DNA of 64,000 nucleotides from Breviolum minutum Mf 1.05b.01 (Eukaryota; Sar; Dinophyceae; Suessiales; Symbiodiniaceae): positions 157,169-221,168 of the forward strand of contig DF239229.1 in the NCBI GenBank assembly GCA_000507305.1, read 5' to 3'. The position numbers were made by a program, and so were the translations under genes. The notes beneath the pieces are model-generated. The model saw nothing but the letters and a program-made list of their open reading frames with translations, did no database searches and was not told the origin of the DNA. Every line of letters starts with the position of its first letter. Positions within the stretch are counted from its first letter, which is position 1. Below are positions 48,926 to 59,107 of the stretch, piece by piece.

Positions 48926-49010
48926 ATCCATGGGATGGGTATATTTACCTACATTTAAACCATAAAAATCAACCAAATGTAGGTAAATATACCATACATG
49001 ACATGGATGG
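48926..49010. mobile_element. Foldback element, family VII
   Basis: ATCCATGGGATGGGTATATT with TACCTACATTT pairs with AAATGTAGGTAAATATACCAT, ending CATGGAT. A second copy is at 50024. Confidence 0.75.
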
Positions 49011-49073
49011 TATGGGTGACATAAATCATGTGGTGCTGTGTATATGCATGATCTGCGACTACACTCAAGTCAG

Positions 49074-49209
49074 CTATATCCCAGCCATGGAAAAGAAAAA
49101 AGCATCTTCCCCAAGGACCTTTGTTTCAAAATTGATGCCCACAAAAAATCCAATATCACCAACGTGACGCCTTGTCCAAGGTGATATAGCAGGTTGAAGT
49201 TCCACCTGC
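49074..49209 (-). CDS. Terminal exon, unknown protein
   Basis: After TTCTCCCAG|G, 44 codons and TAG: QVELQPAISPWTRRHVGDIG, then FFVGINFETKVLGEDAF and a short tail. Composition and the pyrimidine-rich acceptor favour this frame over the longer overlapping one. A consensus GTAAGT donor on the same strand near 49536 may end an upstream exon (LLPILMGDIH). Confidence 0.5.
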
Positions 49210-49337
49210 CTGGGAGAAACGCATCACTGAAAAAGTTGAAGAATTGACGTATAGATTGATGATGATTGATGTGGTTACTCAAAAAATGGACTGCCTGATT
49301 TTGGTCATAGTATTCCAGGATATTCCAGGTATCCACT

Positions 49338-49425
49338 TTGGGGGTGGAACAGAGGGGGGCCGCCAGGAAAGCCGGGTCAGGTCTGGAGGTAGAGGGGGGG
49401 GAGGCGAGGGAGGAGTGCGGGGTCA
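49338..49425 (+). other. G-rich strand, possible G-quadruplex
   Basis: Runs GGGGGTGG, GGGGGGCC, GGTAGAGGGGGGGG and GGCGAGGGAGG lie within about 90 bases, a strong local purine/G asymmetry. Confidence 0.5.
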
Positions 49426-49758
49426 GTATGAAGGTATCAGATGCGTCACATGTCATCGAAGATGGATTTGACAAATGCACAGATTCCAATCTCTCGATCA
49501 AGAGATACAAACAAGTTGCTGCAGACAAGGCAAACTTACGATGGATATCGCCCATCAAAATGGGTAGAAGAAAAGTCCAAACGTTCGATGATCAACATCA
49601 TTTATCATATGTGTATTTGATTGGTATTTATACAATGAAAAATCTGAGAAAACCCTATCTCTTCTGCTAGTCAAGTCTTCTGCTGCTCAACAAAAGAAAA
49701 CCAACGACATGGCACTCATCAACTGTTGCTTTTTTTCCAAAAACCGTTCAAAAACTCT

Positions 49759-49856
49759 CTAGTTGGTGGTTTCAACCCCTTTGAAAAATATCAGTCAAAA
49801 TGGCAATCCTCCCCAACTAGGGGTGAAAATAAAAAATATTTGAAACCACCACCTAG
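49759..49856. mobile_element. Family V foldback element with 9-bp target duplication
   Basis: Ends CTAGTTGGTGGTTTCAA and TTTGAAACCACCACCTAG; AAAAACTCT directly flanks both ends. On the minus strand it follows a coding-like stretch (49940-49860; GAEVDPKTGQLTRIGSFDVG). Confidence 0.92.
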
Positions 49857-49985
49857 AAAAACTCTCCTTTGGGCTCCCAACATCAAAGCTTCCAATCCTC
49901 GTGAGTTGTCCTGTTTTCGGATCCACCTCAGCCCCAAAGGGGACCGTGGCTCCGTCGGCTTGGAGATGAGGAGATTTTCGAGACA
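49857..49985 (-). CDS. Candidate exon ending at introner-family element
   Basis: Minus frame DGATVPFGAEVDPKTGQL, then TRIGSFDVGSPKESF, running into the family V element at TCTAG|GTGG. A similar stretch (ATIGVFGLDPTTGAVRKL) occurs on the minus strand near 48190-48270, suggesting a repeated domain or paralogous exons. No family is assigned. Confidence 0.4.
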
Positions 49986-50023
49986 AGGCGGCCGTTGTTT
50001 TGGTGGTTGCGAAAATCCCATAA

Positions 50024-50102
50024 GATCCATGGGACTGGTATATTTACCTACATGGATGGTTGATTTTTTATGGTAAATGTATGTTAATAGACCATACATG
50101 GA
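50024..50102. mobile_element. Foldback element, family VII
   Basis: GATCCATGGGACTGGTATATT with TACCTACATGG; right part TAGACCATACATGGATC. Confidence 0.7.
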
Positions 50103-50426
50103 TCCTATACATATACCTATTTACTGGGAAGTATATGACTTTTTTGTGACAATTCATAGAATCATGGGTGCCAATTACAGTCTATTGCAATTGCCTATAG
50201 TATGAAATTGAGAGGGTTTTGTTTCTTGGTGGGCTGCTATCGTGGTTTACACTTGTTGGTGTTCGGGCTTGAAAGTTAATGTTTTTTTGCGCTTACTGGA
50301 TCTTTTCATATACAGTGGTTCGTCATCTTGATCCATTTGAGGGCCATCCTTACTATATAAATTGATGTTATCTTATTTTGATATTGGCTCATATAGAATC
50401 TTTCTTTCTTCAAGCACTTGGCAAAG

Positions 50427-50690
50427 GTTTCAATCATTCATGAAATCTTTCATCACGCTGAATGTGGGGGTGTTGCAAGCCTGTTGCTTCTTCAAAACAA
50501 CATCCAAAATTCTGTCAACTCTTTCAGAACTATCTTCCGAACTCCCCCCGGTGTCAACTTTCGTCAACAAAGACCGACATCTCCAAAACCACCAGGAAAC
50601 ACTCCAGGTGTCAATGAGGCCATTCTCAGCCACTGACTCAGTACCTGAAGCCAAGGTGTGGACGTCAATCCAAGGTTGGCGGGAACCGAA
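50427..50690 (-). CDS. Coding-like region, strand uncertain
   Basis: The minus frame reads TESVAENGLIDTWSVSWWFW, later SSERVDRILDVVLKKQQACN, and stops at 50427, starting at a CTTCAG|G. Two plus frames are also open. The right (upstream) edge meets a family IV element. Some frame is probably coding, but I cannot choose with confidence. Confidence 0.35.
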
Positions 50691-50699
50691 GCAAACTAC

Positions 50700-50819
50700 G
50701 GGTTGATGGAAAACATCCCAAACAACCACTTGGGATGCCAAGTGGAAGGTCTTGATACTGGTGTATAAAACCAACCTTTGGGGCATCCTAAGTGGTGCAG
50801 ATGTTTTTTCCATCAACAG
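50700..50819. mobile_element. Foldback element, family IV
   Basis: GGTTGATGGAAAACATCCCA left, ATGTTTTTTCCATCAACAG right, with inner inverted CCACTTGGGATGCC/GGCATCCTAAGTGG. Confidence 0.85.
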
Positions 50820-52916
50820 AATCAATGAATCAACAACATTCGAAACACAAACTAACACAAACTAATTATACTGACTGATTCAACAATGCAAGAAAAATAT
50901 CCAAAGAACGTGAGGAGGTGTTTGTTGATTCGATCAGATTAATATGGATGGAATGTTCTTAGAAGGCTGCAAGCACATGGCCTTTCAACAAATCATTTTG
51001 GCGATGTAAGGATTTGGTTCTGTTCCAGGTACGGTGAAGGACCACTCTTCAACAAAATGGAAATGTCATAGTCATAGAAAATCTCCGACTCAGTAATAGT
51101 GAACCCCTGGTATTAATTACAATTTTTGGTCAGGCATCCCACTCTCATTTTCCACTGTTGGTAGAGGCATCATGCTCAGAGATGCCTCAGAAACTCCCTC
51201 TTCCCCGCTAGTCTCAGTTTCGCACATGTGTACATCACATTCTGCCTGACACGCTGCGCCCGGCTAAATTCCTTGAGGCCTAAGAAGTTCCTAAAAACAA
51301 AACGATGATTGAATAACGGAACAGCAAGAACAGCCGAACTATAGAACCTACATCTGTGATTAGCAAATGTTTCAACTTACGAGTACCAGTTTTCTTTTGT
51401 TCAACCAATTAACCTGAAACTTCTCACGAGAAAGTTTCACCCCATGGATGACCAAAAATAATCATGGGAACCAACTTTCCCTCACATTTTTCTACCCGTT
51501 TGCACCTTGGGTGCCAACGCGAAAAAGCCGGGTTCATGCACTCTTCCTACCCGCTCCGTTCGGCTCGGGTTTTTTGTGCCCCCAAGTCCCAGGAAAAAGC
51601 AACAGATCTATGGGAGTTGGAAATCAAGAAATTGCATAGACATGCAGAAGTGAATATATGTATACATTAGGTGTATATTATCATTGTACATCTATAAATA
51701 AAAATACATATGTGTATGTATATATATAATATATACATAATGTCATAATATCATATATAAATCATATCGTCAGATCATAGATTCTCCAGCATACTTGGAA
51801 AAAAAAACTATCATTACATTACATCACTACATCCGCAGGAGACAAATTGTTAAAATTAGCGACAGACCGCTGTAAGTCCCGGCTCAAACGAGCCCAAGTA
51901 ATAGCTCCAAATTGGCCCAAATGCTTCCACCTTTGATTTGTAGATCCGGGATGTGGTAGTCTCAAATGATCTGCGGAAATCTTTGGAACACCTACGAAAC
52001 ATAAAGGAAGGAAATAACACGTCCGTTGAGAAGATATCCCAACACTAATTACACCTGGTTTTTATGTCCACCATGATTTTTTTTTATATCCACCGCAATT
52101 TCGAGTTTGTTGACATTTCATCGAATGTAATACTTCACTATAGTACTATAGATTCCTTTCTTGTGATTCTTTCCATAAAACCAACACCAAATGGCAACAT
52201 CATCCTTCACCACAGACAAGAGCACCATAGATCCATCTGCTGTGTCCATCCAAAAGGTGTAGAGGCTGACCGAGTCACAAGCGAGATCAACCCACCATCA
52301 TTCCCCGTGCGTCCCATGCGTTAAGTGCCCCAAAGTACAAATCAGTGGCGACTCATCTTGGGTAGAGGTGGGTCAACTGGATTTCCAATCCTTCAAAAAA
52401 TCTGGAAATGCCAAAATCAAAATCAAACAATTCAGCATCTCTTCCAAGATTCCCCTTTGGGAAAAATCAACTAGAAAGTAGTAAACCAACCTCAATGTTC
52501 GGCGCAAAAAGGCCGTCACGACTCTGGGTGAATCGAAAATCTCTTGACCGTGAATGGTTGGGGGTCATAACCTTCGTATCCCAACTTTGGTAAAGTTGTG
52601 ACAAGTAAAATCCAAAATACAACTGCAAAAGGATTGTGGTTAATTTTTCATTGATTTGTGGACCTTTATTTCAAGGATATACTATATATAATGAGGATCC
52701 TTCCTCTTTTAAGCAAACACTTGTGACTTTTCATGATTTTTTGGGATACTCAACAGGATTCCATGCTAAATCGAATCACCGAATCGCCTCTTCTTGGCCT
52801 CTCTGCCTCGTGGGCCATGAGCAAGGTTGTCAAAACCTCAAGTGACCGGTGAAGGTGCTGAAAGGAAATCTAAACCCAAGTCATGCTAAGTGATGATGCT
52901 AATAGTCAACAAAAAA

Positions 52917-53023
52917 TCACCCCCCCAAAGTGTGACATAGCCCCTGAAAAGTTACCTTCCCAATAGGAAAGTAGTCTTCCAACTACTATTTTTCAGGGGC
53001 TATGTTAAACTTCAGGGGGGGTA
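52917..53023. mobile_element. Foldback element, family II (well preserved)
   Basis: CACCCCCCCAAAGTGTGACATAG with CCCCTGAAAA pairs with TTTTTCAGGGGCTATGTT and AACTTCAGGGGGGGTA. Confidence 0.9.
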
Positions 53024-53202
53024 ATACTGTAGTAGCAGCTCCCTACAGCTAGAAAAACTCAAAACATTGACTATTAAACCTTTCCAATATATAGCCGAAC
53101 CATCCCCACCTAAAAGGCCTACCGAAAACGCCAAGCAACGAGTATAGCAACTCACCACAATCAACTGCGAACGGCGACTCTGGGCATAGGCCTCAAGCTT
53201 AC

Positions 53203-53724
53203 GGCTGTGTCAAAGCACCCCGAAGGATTGGACCCACCAAATGCTGATCCCTGAAAAATCCCTGGGAAACCCCAACAGTCACTGGTTGCACATCAGCCAT
53301 TTTTTTTCCCAACACGTCTTGGGAAATTTCCACGGATTTTCCACCAGGATTTTCGGGCGTCAAAGGGTGATGAAGTTGCGTCTTTTCTTTTGGCAAGCAA
53401 AGGCGGGTAGAGAATCAAAATCATGAATCAAATAAACCCATCTCGACTGGTAACATCTCAAAACATCGGTTCATGGACTTCTATTTAGACATTTCTGACC
53501 GGAGCATTTTTGGCTTTTCATGACTCCAAACTACATTTTGGTGCAAAGTGCCAATCATCAGTTACGCGGCCGTCCTGTTTGTTGTGCGGTTTTTTCAGCC
53601 TTAAAAACGGGCAACGACTCAAGACTTACCTGCCAAAGATGTCAAGGTTTTACTTTCGTTCATTTCCTCCACTCCTAGGGTGCTTCTTGCTTGAAGCTCC
53701 ACTAGGGGTCCCCGGTCCCAAAAT
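53203..53724 (-). CDS. Unknown protein, two phase-linked exons
   Basis: Exon 53724-53630 reads FWDRGPLVELQARSTLGVEE, then MNESKTLTSLA, and ends at GGCAG|GTAAGT, a consensus donor. Exon 53386-53203 begins after a pyrimidine tract (CAAAAG|A, a rare non-G acceptor) and reads KTQLHHPLTPENPGGKSVEI, then GKKMADVQPVTVGVSQGFF, ending at CAGCC|GTAAGC. The join keeps phase. No domain is recognised. The next exons on this strand were not found. Confidence 0.5.
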
Positions 53725-54084
53725 CTTTACACTTCTGCCATGTTCATCTATCTTTTATCACACATTATGACTCTCTACTATCTACCCCCCCCCCCCCCAA
53801 AAAAAAGGATGGTGAACACTACAACCCCTAAGTTGAAGATGGAACTAAAAACTGAGCTCTTCACGAAAGAGATTTCGTTCTATAGCAACCATAATTTTCA
53901 AGGTCAAAGGTCCATTCAACTTCCCAACTCCCAAACTTCGTCCAATATCAGTGCGCCACCGTTGGCGATACAAAATCCTGCAGCAGTTCCGTTGGCGAAT
54001 ATCCATAATATCCCATGGATTACAGGTTTTGTTTTAATTTTTAACAGCCCAAAGTGGTCAAAGATTCGGTTTCTTCGAATCATA

Positions 54085-54187
54085 CTGTTGATGGAAAGAA
54101 TCCGGCGATCACCAGTTGAGGTTGGTCGTTTATCTCATTATTTACAAGACTTTGTACATCCCAGGTGGTGCTGGATTTCTTCCATAG
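54085..54187. mobile_element. Foldback element, family IV, right end truncated
   Basis: CTGTTGATGGAAAGAATCC start; the right end stops at GGATTTCTTCCAT, lacking CAACAG. Confidence 0.8.
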
Positions 54188-55339
54188 TATGAAGAAGGTT
54201 TCAGGGAATTTTGTCCACCCCTTTTCGCCCCTTTTTCACATCAAATTCACTGCATCTGAACAGAGTCCAGCATGAACCTGGCAGCGTGGGGGCGAAAAAA
54301 CACCTGCGAAAATGACCCAAAAGATCGAGATTATACTTCATCATTTATGTCCGTATGATCTGTGAACGAAGCAAAGATACTTTAGTAGATAAAATATGGA
54401 TGGAACCGATAGAATATAATTACAGATTTCGCATATAAAGTCTGGATGGAACATCATGATATATTTAAATAATTCAATGGCATTTCAAAGCAGATGAATT
54501 TTGTTAGGATTTCCCCACCACTTGGGGTGAGGTCTCAAGCTGTATTTATCATTGAAGATCATTCAAGGGATTCCCTCCTCGGATAAAGTTGAATCAGTGG
54601 CGCGTAAATAGTGATGTTGATGGTTTTTGTTGGGGGGAAAGCTTAGACTGAAGCTTTGAAAAGGAGAAAGAAACCAAAGGGTATCCAGTAGCAAAAATTG
54701 GTGCCGTTTGTATCCAGAGTTCTCCAGTGCCAGGAACTCGCCAGAGAGTTGCTAAATGACACCTGGTTATTGTGGGAGGATGTATCCTTTTGCAACAAAT
54801 CATCATGATTATCAGATTATCACTATACAGTGGTATCCAAGTTTATAGTTTAAGAATATGATATCATATAAAAGAAAATGTATTGCTAAAAGATATCATT
54901 ACAGAAAACCTCCTATCCAAGCGTGATTTTTTTTTGACAACGCGCTCCCCCATTGACTTTGCCGCCCCCAATTTTTCTTGTTCCTGTTTTCGGAGAACGT
55001 CTACCGAGAAAACGCAAAAAAAAATACCTTTTTGAGCCGCCTGCAGGCGGTGAAACTGGAAAGTTCCATGAAAAATTGATTGCCTCAAGCTGCTTCGCCT
55101 TGAAAACATCATTTTTGTTGATAAATCATGTATCTGCTCCACATCTCCAACTGGTATCTTGAGTTGGCGGTTTTCCCATGTTTCACAAGAAATAGAAAGA
55201 AACCGCCTGTTTCGGAAAGTTACGTGTACCACGACTCGTTGGCAACATCACGAGACATTAATGAATCTCAAAGCTGCAAAGACAACAACTTCATGGACAC
55301 ATAAAAGGCTGGAAAGGCGGACGCTCGTCACGACTTCAG

Positions 55340-55432
55340 GTCACGCAGCTGGTCGTCAAATACCATCACGGAAAGATGGTCGAGAATGAACCCCAACTAA
55401 TTCATCAACCAAGAGATATGATCAAGCCTACG
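55340..55432 (+). CDS. Candidate plus-strand exon
   Basis: Between GACTTCAG|G and CCTACG|GTATGA: 31 codons, VTQLVVKYHHGKMVENEPQL then IHQPRDMIKPT. The minus strand is full of stops here. Function unknown. Confidence 0.4.
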
Positions 55433-55484
55433 GTATGACAAGGATCTCGTTTTTGATAGATGCACTGACAGTGGACATCACAAA

Positions 55485-55587
55485 TCACCCCCCATTAAAT
55501 TGCGTGTCCAAATAAAAAGGCATAACCGCACAAGCAATTCCAGCAAAGAGTGCAATGTCCTTCTCCAAAGTGTTCCAAGAATCTTCC
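55485..55587 (-). CDS. Terminal exon, possible membrane protein
   Basis: After GGTGCAG|G, 33 codons and TGA: EDSWNTLEKDIALFAGIACA, then VMPFYLDTQFNGG. The hydrophobic IALFAGIACAVMPF could span a membrane near the C-terminus. It converges with the plus-strand candidate at 55340, so one of the two may be wrong. Confidence 0.42.
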
Positions 55588-55698
55588 CTGCACCAAATAC
55601 ACTGAAAACCCCCAAAATGTGCAAATTGCAGTACTGTCCACAACACCTCGTTTTGGAGATTGGACTCACAATCAACCAACAACGAAATACTTGGGAAG

Positions 55699-55736
<38 letters not shown>

Positions 55737-55737
55737 C
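55699..55737. repeat. CAA trinucleotide repeat
   Basis: Twelve or thirteen AAC units. Confidence 0.9.
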
Positions 55738-56162
55738 CACCAAATGCACATATAATTCACCTAGCTAAATTGTTCACCCACATATAAGCCACTTCATGAG
55801 TTTCACGGGTTTTTCAGACCTGCTGTGTTTCCGAGTCGAAAAACCGCATCATGGGACTTGCTGTGCTTGAAAATACTGCGCAGCTTCAGAGCGGTGGAGG
55901 CCAAAACGGGGTACCAGTCGATTCTTGTCGTTTTATGTGTTTTTGGTTTCAAATTGAGAGTTGAAAAAACAAATCTGCTTGTTTGGAATAGAGATCATTT
56001 CAATACAAGGGAAAGTTGTTAGAAAACCATCCAAAAAAAATATTCTACAGCTGATAAACTTGAACATCCCCCCGGAGGTTGGTCAACCATCCATCCAATT
56101 AAATTAATGGTTTTTAGCTACCATCTGAAAGATATGTGCAACTCTGTTTGAAAAAAAACTCA

Positions 56163-56256
56163 TACCACCCCCCGAAGTTTAACATAGCCCCTGAAAAGTG
56201 CTTGGAAGACGATCCTTTCCTTTTGGGGCCCGGCCTATTTTCAGGGGCGAACTGTT
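56163..56256. mobile_element. Foldback element, family II, right end lost
   Basis: TACCACCCCCCGAAGTTTAAC and CCCCTGAAAA are followed by ATTTTCAGGGGCGAACTGT. The terminal GGGGGTA is gone. Confidence 0.7.
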
Positions 56257-56957
56257 GTGTTTTATCCACATCATCTGGGAAACCCTTGCAGTCGGCTGAC
56301 TTGGCTCCACTGGCTCCACTCTGCTCTCACAGCACCCCCGCGAGTTGGGAGTTTCTGTACATGGGACTCCACGAAGGGGGTTTTGGGGGGGCGGCACTTG
56401 GCGCTGATCAAAAAAAAACCTTAAAAGAGCCATGGATAATAGGGGATGAGCTTATGGATGATATGGATTGATATGGGATATATGTATTTGGGGATGATTG
56501 ACTTTGATCCTTCAAACGAATCAGAGTCATTTACCATTGCATATTAACAGCACAACACTTTTTTCACTGGTAAAAAAACACATCCTCCAAACGTCTTTTG
56601 CGCCACCACTTCTACGTCTGCTCGAGGTCAACCCCGTTGGGATTGCCCTCATTGCACACCCGGCCTCAAACGTGCTAGCGGTGTTTGGATCTTTTCATCA
56701 AAGCCAAGGGATTTGAGTGGCTTGTTATATAAATCACCCTTTCAATGCTCCCAAAAATGGAGCTTTGCAAGTCTTGAAATCCACAAAAACATCTATATAA
56801 GTGGGGATATCATAAAATCCATCTAGAAATAAAGATGCACACTCCCAAAGACTTACCACCGGAGGTTTCTCTCTCGTGGATGAGCAAAGGATACCCAGCC
56901 AGCTATGTTCATTTACTGCCATGTTCGACTTCTTGGCTTGCTAAAACAGTTTCCATA

Positions 56958-57065
56958 CTGTTGATGGAACAGAAACTCCAAGGCCAACTACCTGACATGT
57001 ATGAAACGCCTTAAATAAAGGGATATTTACCATATCAACTGGCGCAGAATTTCTTCCATCAACAG
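56958..57065. mobile_element. Foldback element, family IV
   Basis: CTGTTGATGGAACAGAAACTCC and GAATTTCTTCCATCAACAG. On the minus strand its start directly follows the coding-like exon 57184-57066. Confidence 0.88.
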
Positions 57066-57184
57066 TGCAAGATGCGCATCTCCACCCGTTGAAACCCCGG
57101 GCTCCCGCACGGGACCCCGGTGGTTCCCGCAGCGGTCTGCAAATCCAAAGCGCCCACAGTGGATTCGGAGGCCAAAGGTATTAC
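57066..57184 (-). CDS. Candidate exon, unknown protein
   Basis: After AGAGCAG|G the frame reads VIPLASESTVGALDLQTAAG, then TTGVPCGSPGFQRVEMRI, and runs into the family IV element. Donor options are CAACGG|GTGGAG inside it or the element's own CT|GTTGAT. No domain is recognised. Confidence 0.42.
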
Positions 57185-57240
57185 CTGCTCTGCGATCATC
57201 ACGAAATGGTAACCCAAAAACCTACGAATTTGACATAGAT

Positions 57241-57361
57241 TTTTGATGGGTCCCAAAATCCTGGAAAAACCACCGTTTGGATGATGATGATTCTACCATT
57301 ATTTATAGGGTTTTTCGGATACATCCCAGGTGGTTGGCCTTGGGATTTCGTCCATCAACAG
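57241..57361. mobile_element. Foldback element, family IV (left half diverged)
   Basis: Right half CAGGTGGTTGGCCTTGGG then CCATCAACAG|TA; left end reduced to TTTTGATGGGTCCCAAAATCC. Confidence 0.7.
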
Positions 57362-57675
57362 TAGATACCAAACATGGAAGCTTGTGCTAGTTTGATTTGA
57401 CCTTTTTTTGTGTGGTATCCTCCCATCCCGCCAAAGTCGCAGGGATGGACTACTTCGATAATGACCAAGCTGAGGCGCCGATGGTTTGGAAAATGTACCT
57501 ATCTCCTTTCAAAATATGGCCGGTTTTGGGATATCTATGTCAAATTTTGGGGAGGGTATTGATTATCATGTTTCATGGAGGATGTTTTTCTCCGTGGAGA
57601 AAAAAACAAAATCCGCAACTTCAAGCTGGATTCACCATTTGTCGAACTTGAATTGTTGAGCATCAACGATCGTAC

Positions 57676-57752
57676 TACCCCCCCGAAGTTTAATATATCC
57701 CCTGAAAAGCTAACTTCCCAATAGGAAAGTAGTCTTCCAACCACCATTTTTC
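57676..57752. mobile_element. Foldback element, family II, right end lost
   Basis: TACCCCCCCGAAGTTTAATA, CCCCTGAAAAGCTAACTTCC and CCACCATTTTTCA match the copy at 52917 up to its centre. Confidence 0.7.
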
Positions 57753-58229
57753 AACAATGGAGTATCAATTTACTATAAATTGTATAAAATGATGATGTAT
57801 TTTTCCTGCGAAGATTTGAAATTTGTTGAATTTGGGGGGGTGTCTGAAATTTTGGTCAACAACATATGTGAAGAAATGTTGCGCGTGATGTGACGATGTG
57901 TAAGTTGGGGTTTGACAAAAACATGATTGATTATCTTTTTGTTGAATGATATGAAGAATATCTAAGTAGGGGTGTTGGGTTTTCACTGACTGGATCATCG
58001 TGTCAAGAACTGATAATGAAGTTCCTGAGGGATGCGTTCTATCACGATGTGCACTTTCAACTTCCATTTCCGGTCTCACTGGTTCATCTTTATCAGCTTC
58101 CTTCGATTTGATAAAGTCGCGGTCAATCTTCCATTGACAACTGGCAACTTATAGTCGTAAGGTCACATGAGGTTGATTCATCCAATGTTTCCTGCTTTGG
58201 ATTGGTGGTTTTGAATTTCAATACTTTAA

Positions 58230-58454
58230 CTAGCTGGTGGTTTCAACCTGTTTGAAAAATATTAGTCAAATCAAATTGGATCATTTCCCCCAAATAGAGG
58301 TGAAAATAAAAAAAACATTTGCTACCCTGTGATATCGGGACGATTCTGGGGCTCTTTTAGCTCCCCCATTAGTGGGGTTTCATAGATCACCCCTAGCTCC
58401 GTTCATCGCTCCCCCAATATCAAGTTGCCCAGAAAATTGAGTTGCCACCACCTA
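58230..58454. mobile_element. Family V element split by a nested insertion
   Basis: Left part CTAGCTGGTGGTTTCAACC through GAAAATAAAA ends near 58322; the right end TTGCCACCACCTAAG reappears at 58441. The 120 bases between begin near GATATCGGGACGA and end near CGCTCCCCCAATATC, an unrelated and partly palindromic piece. Confidence 0.6.
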
Positions 58455-58501
58455 AGATAAAGGAGTTACCCTTGAATTTTGGGAGTTTTTTGGCGACTTA
58501 C

Positions 58502-59064
58502 CCTTGATGATTTGAGCCAAAATGAACCTCCGCCACATCTTGGATCTCGCCACGAGCTCCAGTGGCCTCAAGGAGAAAACTGGCAGAAAAAAAAAGTCTC
58601 AAGATAAACATAAATATCATAAAACACAAGAAATACGACTTTAATAAGTACCCTCCAGGGAACTAACGTATCCCACCTTGGGAAAAGGAAAATCATCTTC
58701 AAAATCCCATTTTTGGGGGATATGTTAGTTCCCTGGAGGGTAAGTTTCTTATGAATCGTCCATTAATTTCAGGGTTGGTGAATATTTATATGTATATATT
58801 TTCACATCATTAAATATAAGATACTGAAAAACCCAACCCGAGCTTAAACACCGCTTGACCATTCATCCACTAACTTTGGTGATTTTGTTTTTCCTTAATC
58901 CTGCACGAGGGGTGGATGTGTGAAAGAAATTGAATCAACAAATGTGGCTTTACTATAGCTATAGCGTCGCTCAACAAATCGAAATCTGTGAAAAGTTCGC
59001 AGTCTGATTGGAATCTGGCTTTGGGTCTTGCCTGCATTTGTTCCATTTGTTCGGAAATCTACAC

Positions 59065-59107
<43 letters not shown>

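Noticed and set aside
48956-49000. Perfect-looking hairpin as a transcription terminator
   Set aside because: Part of a mobile foldback family with a second copy at 50024; no U-tract and a eukaryotic setting.
50418-50706. Plus frames of 72-114 codons
   Set aside because: Three frames are open at once here; splice signals slightly favour minus, so the plus frames were not called.
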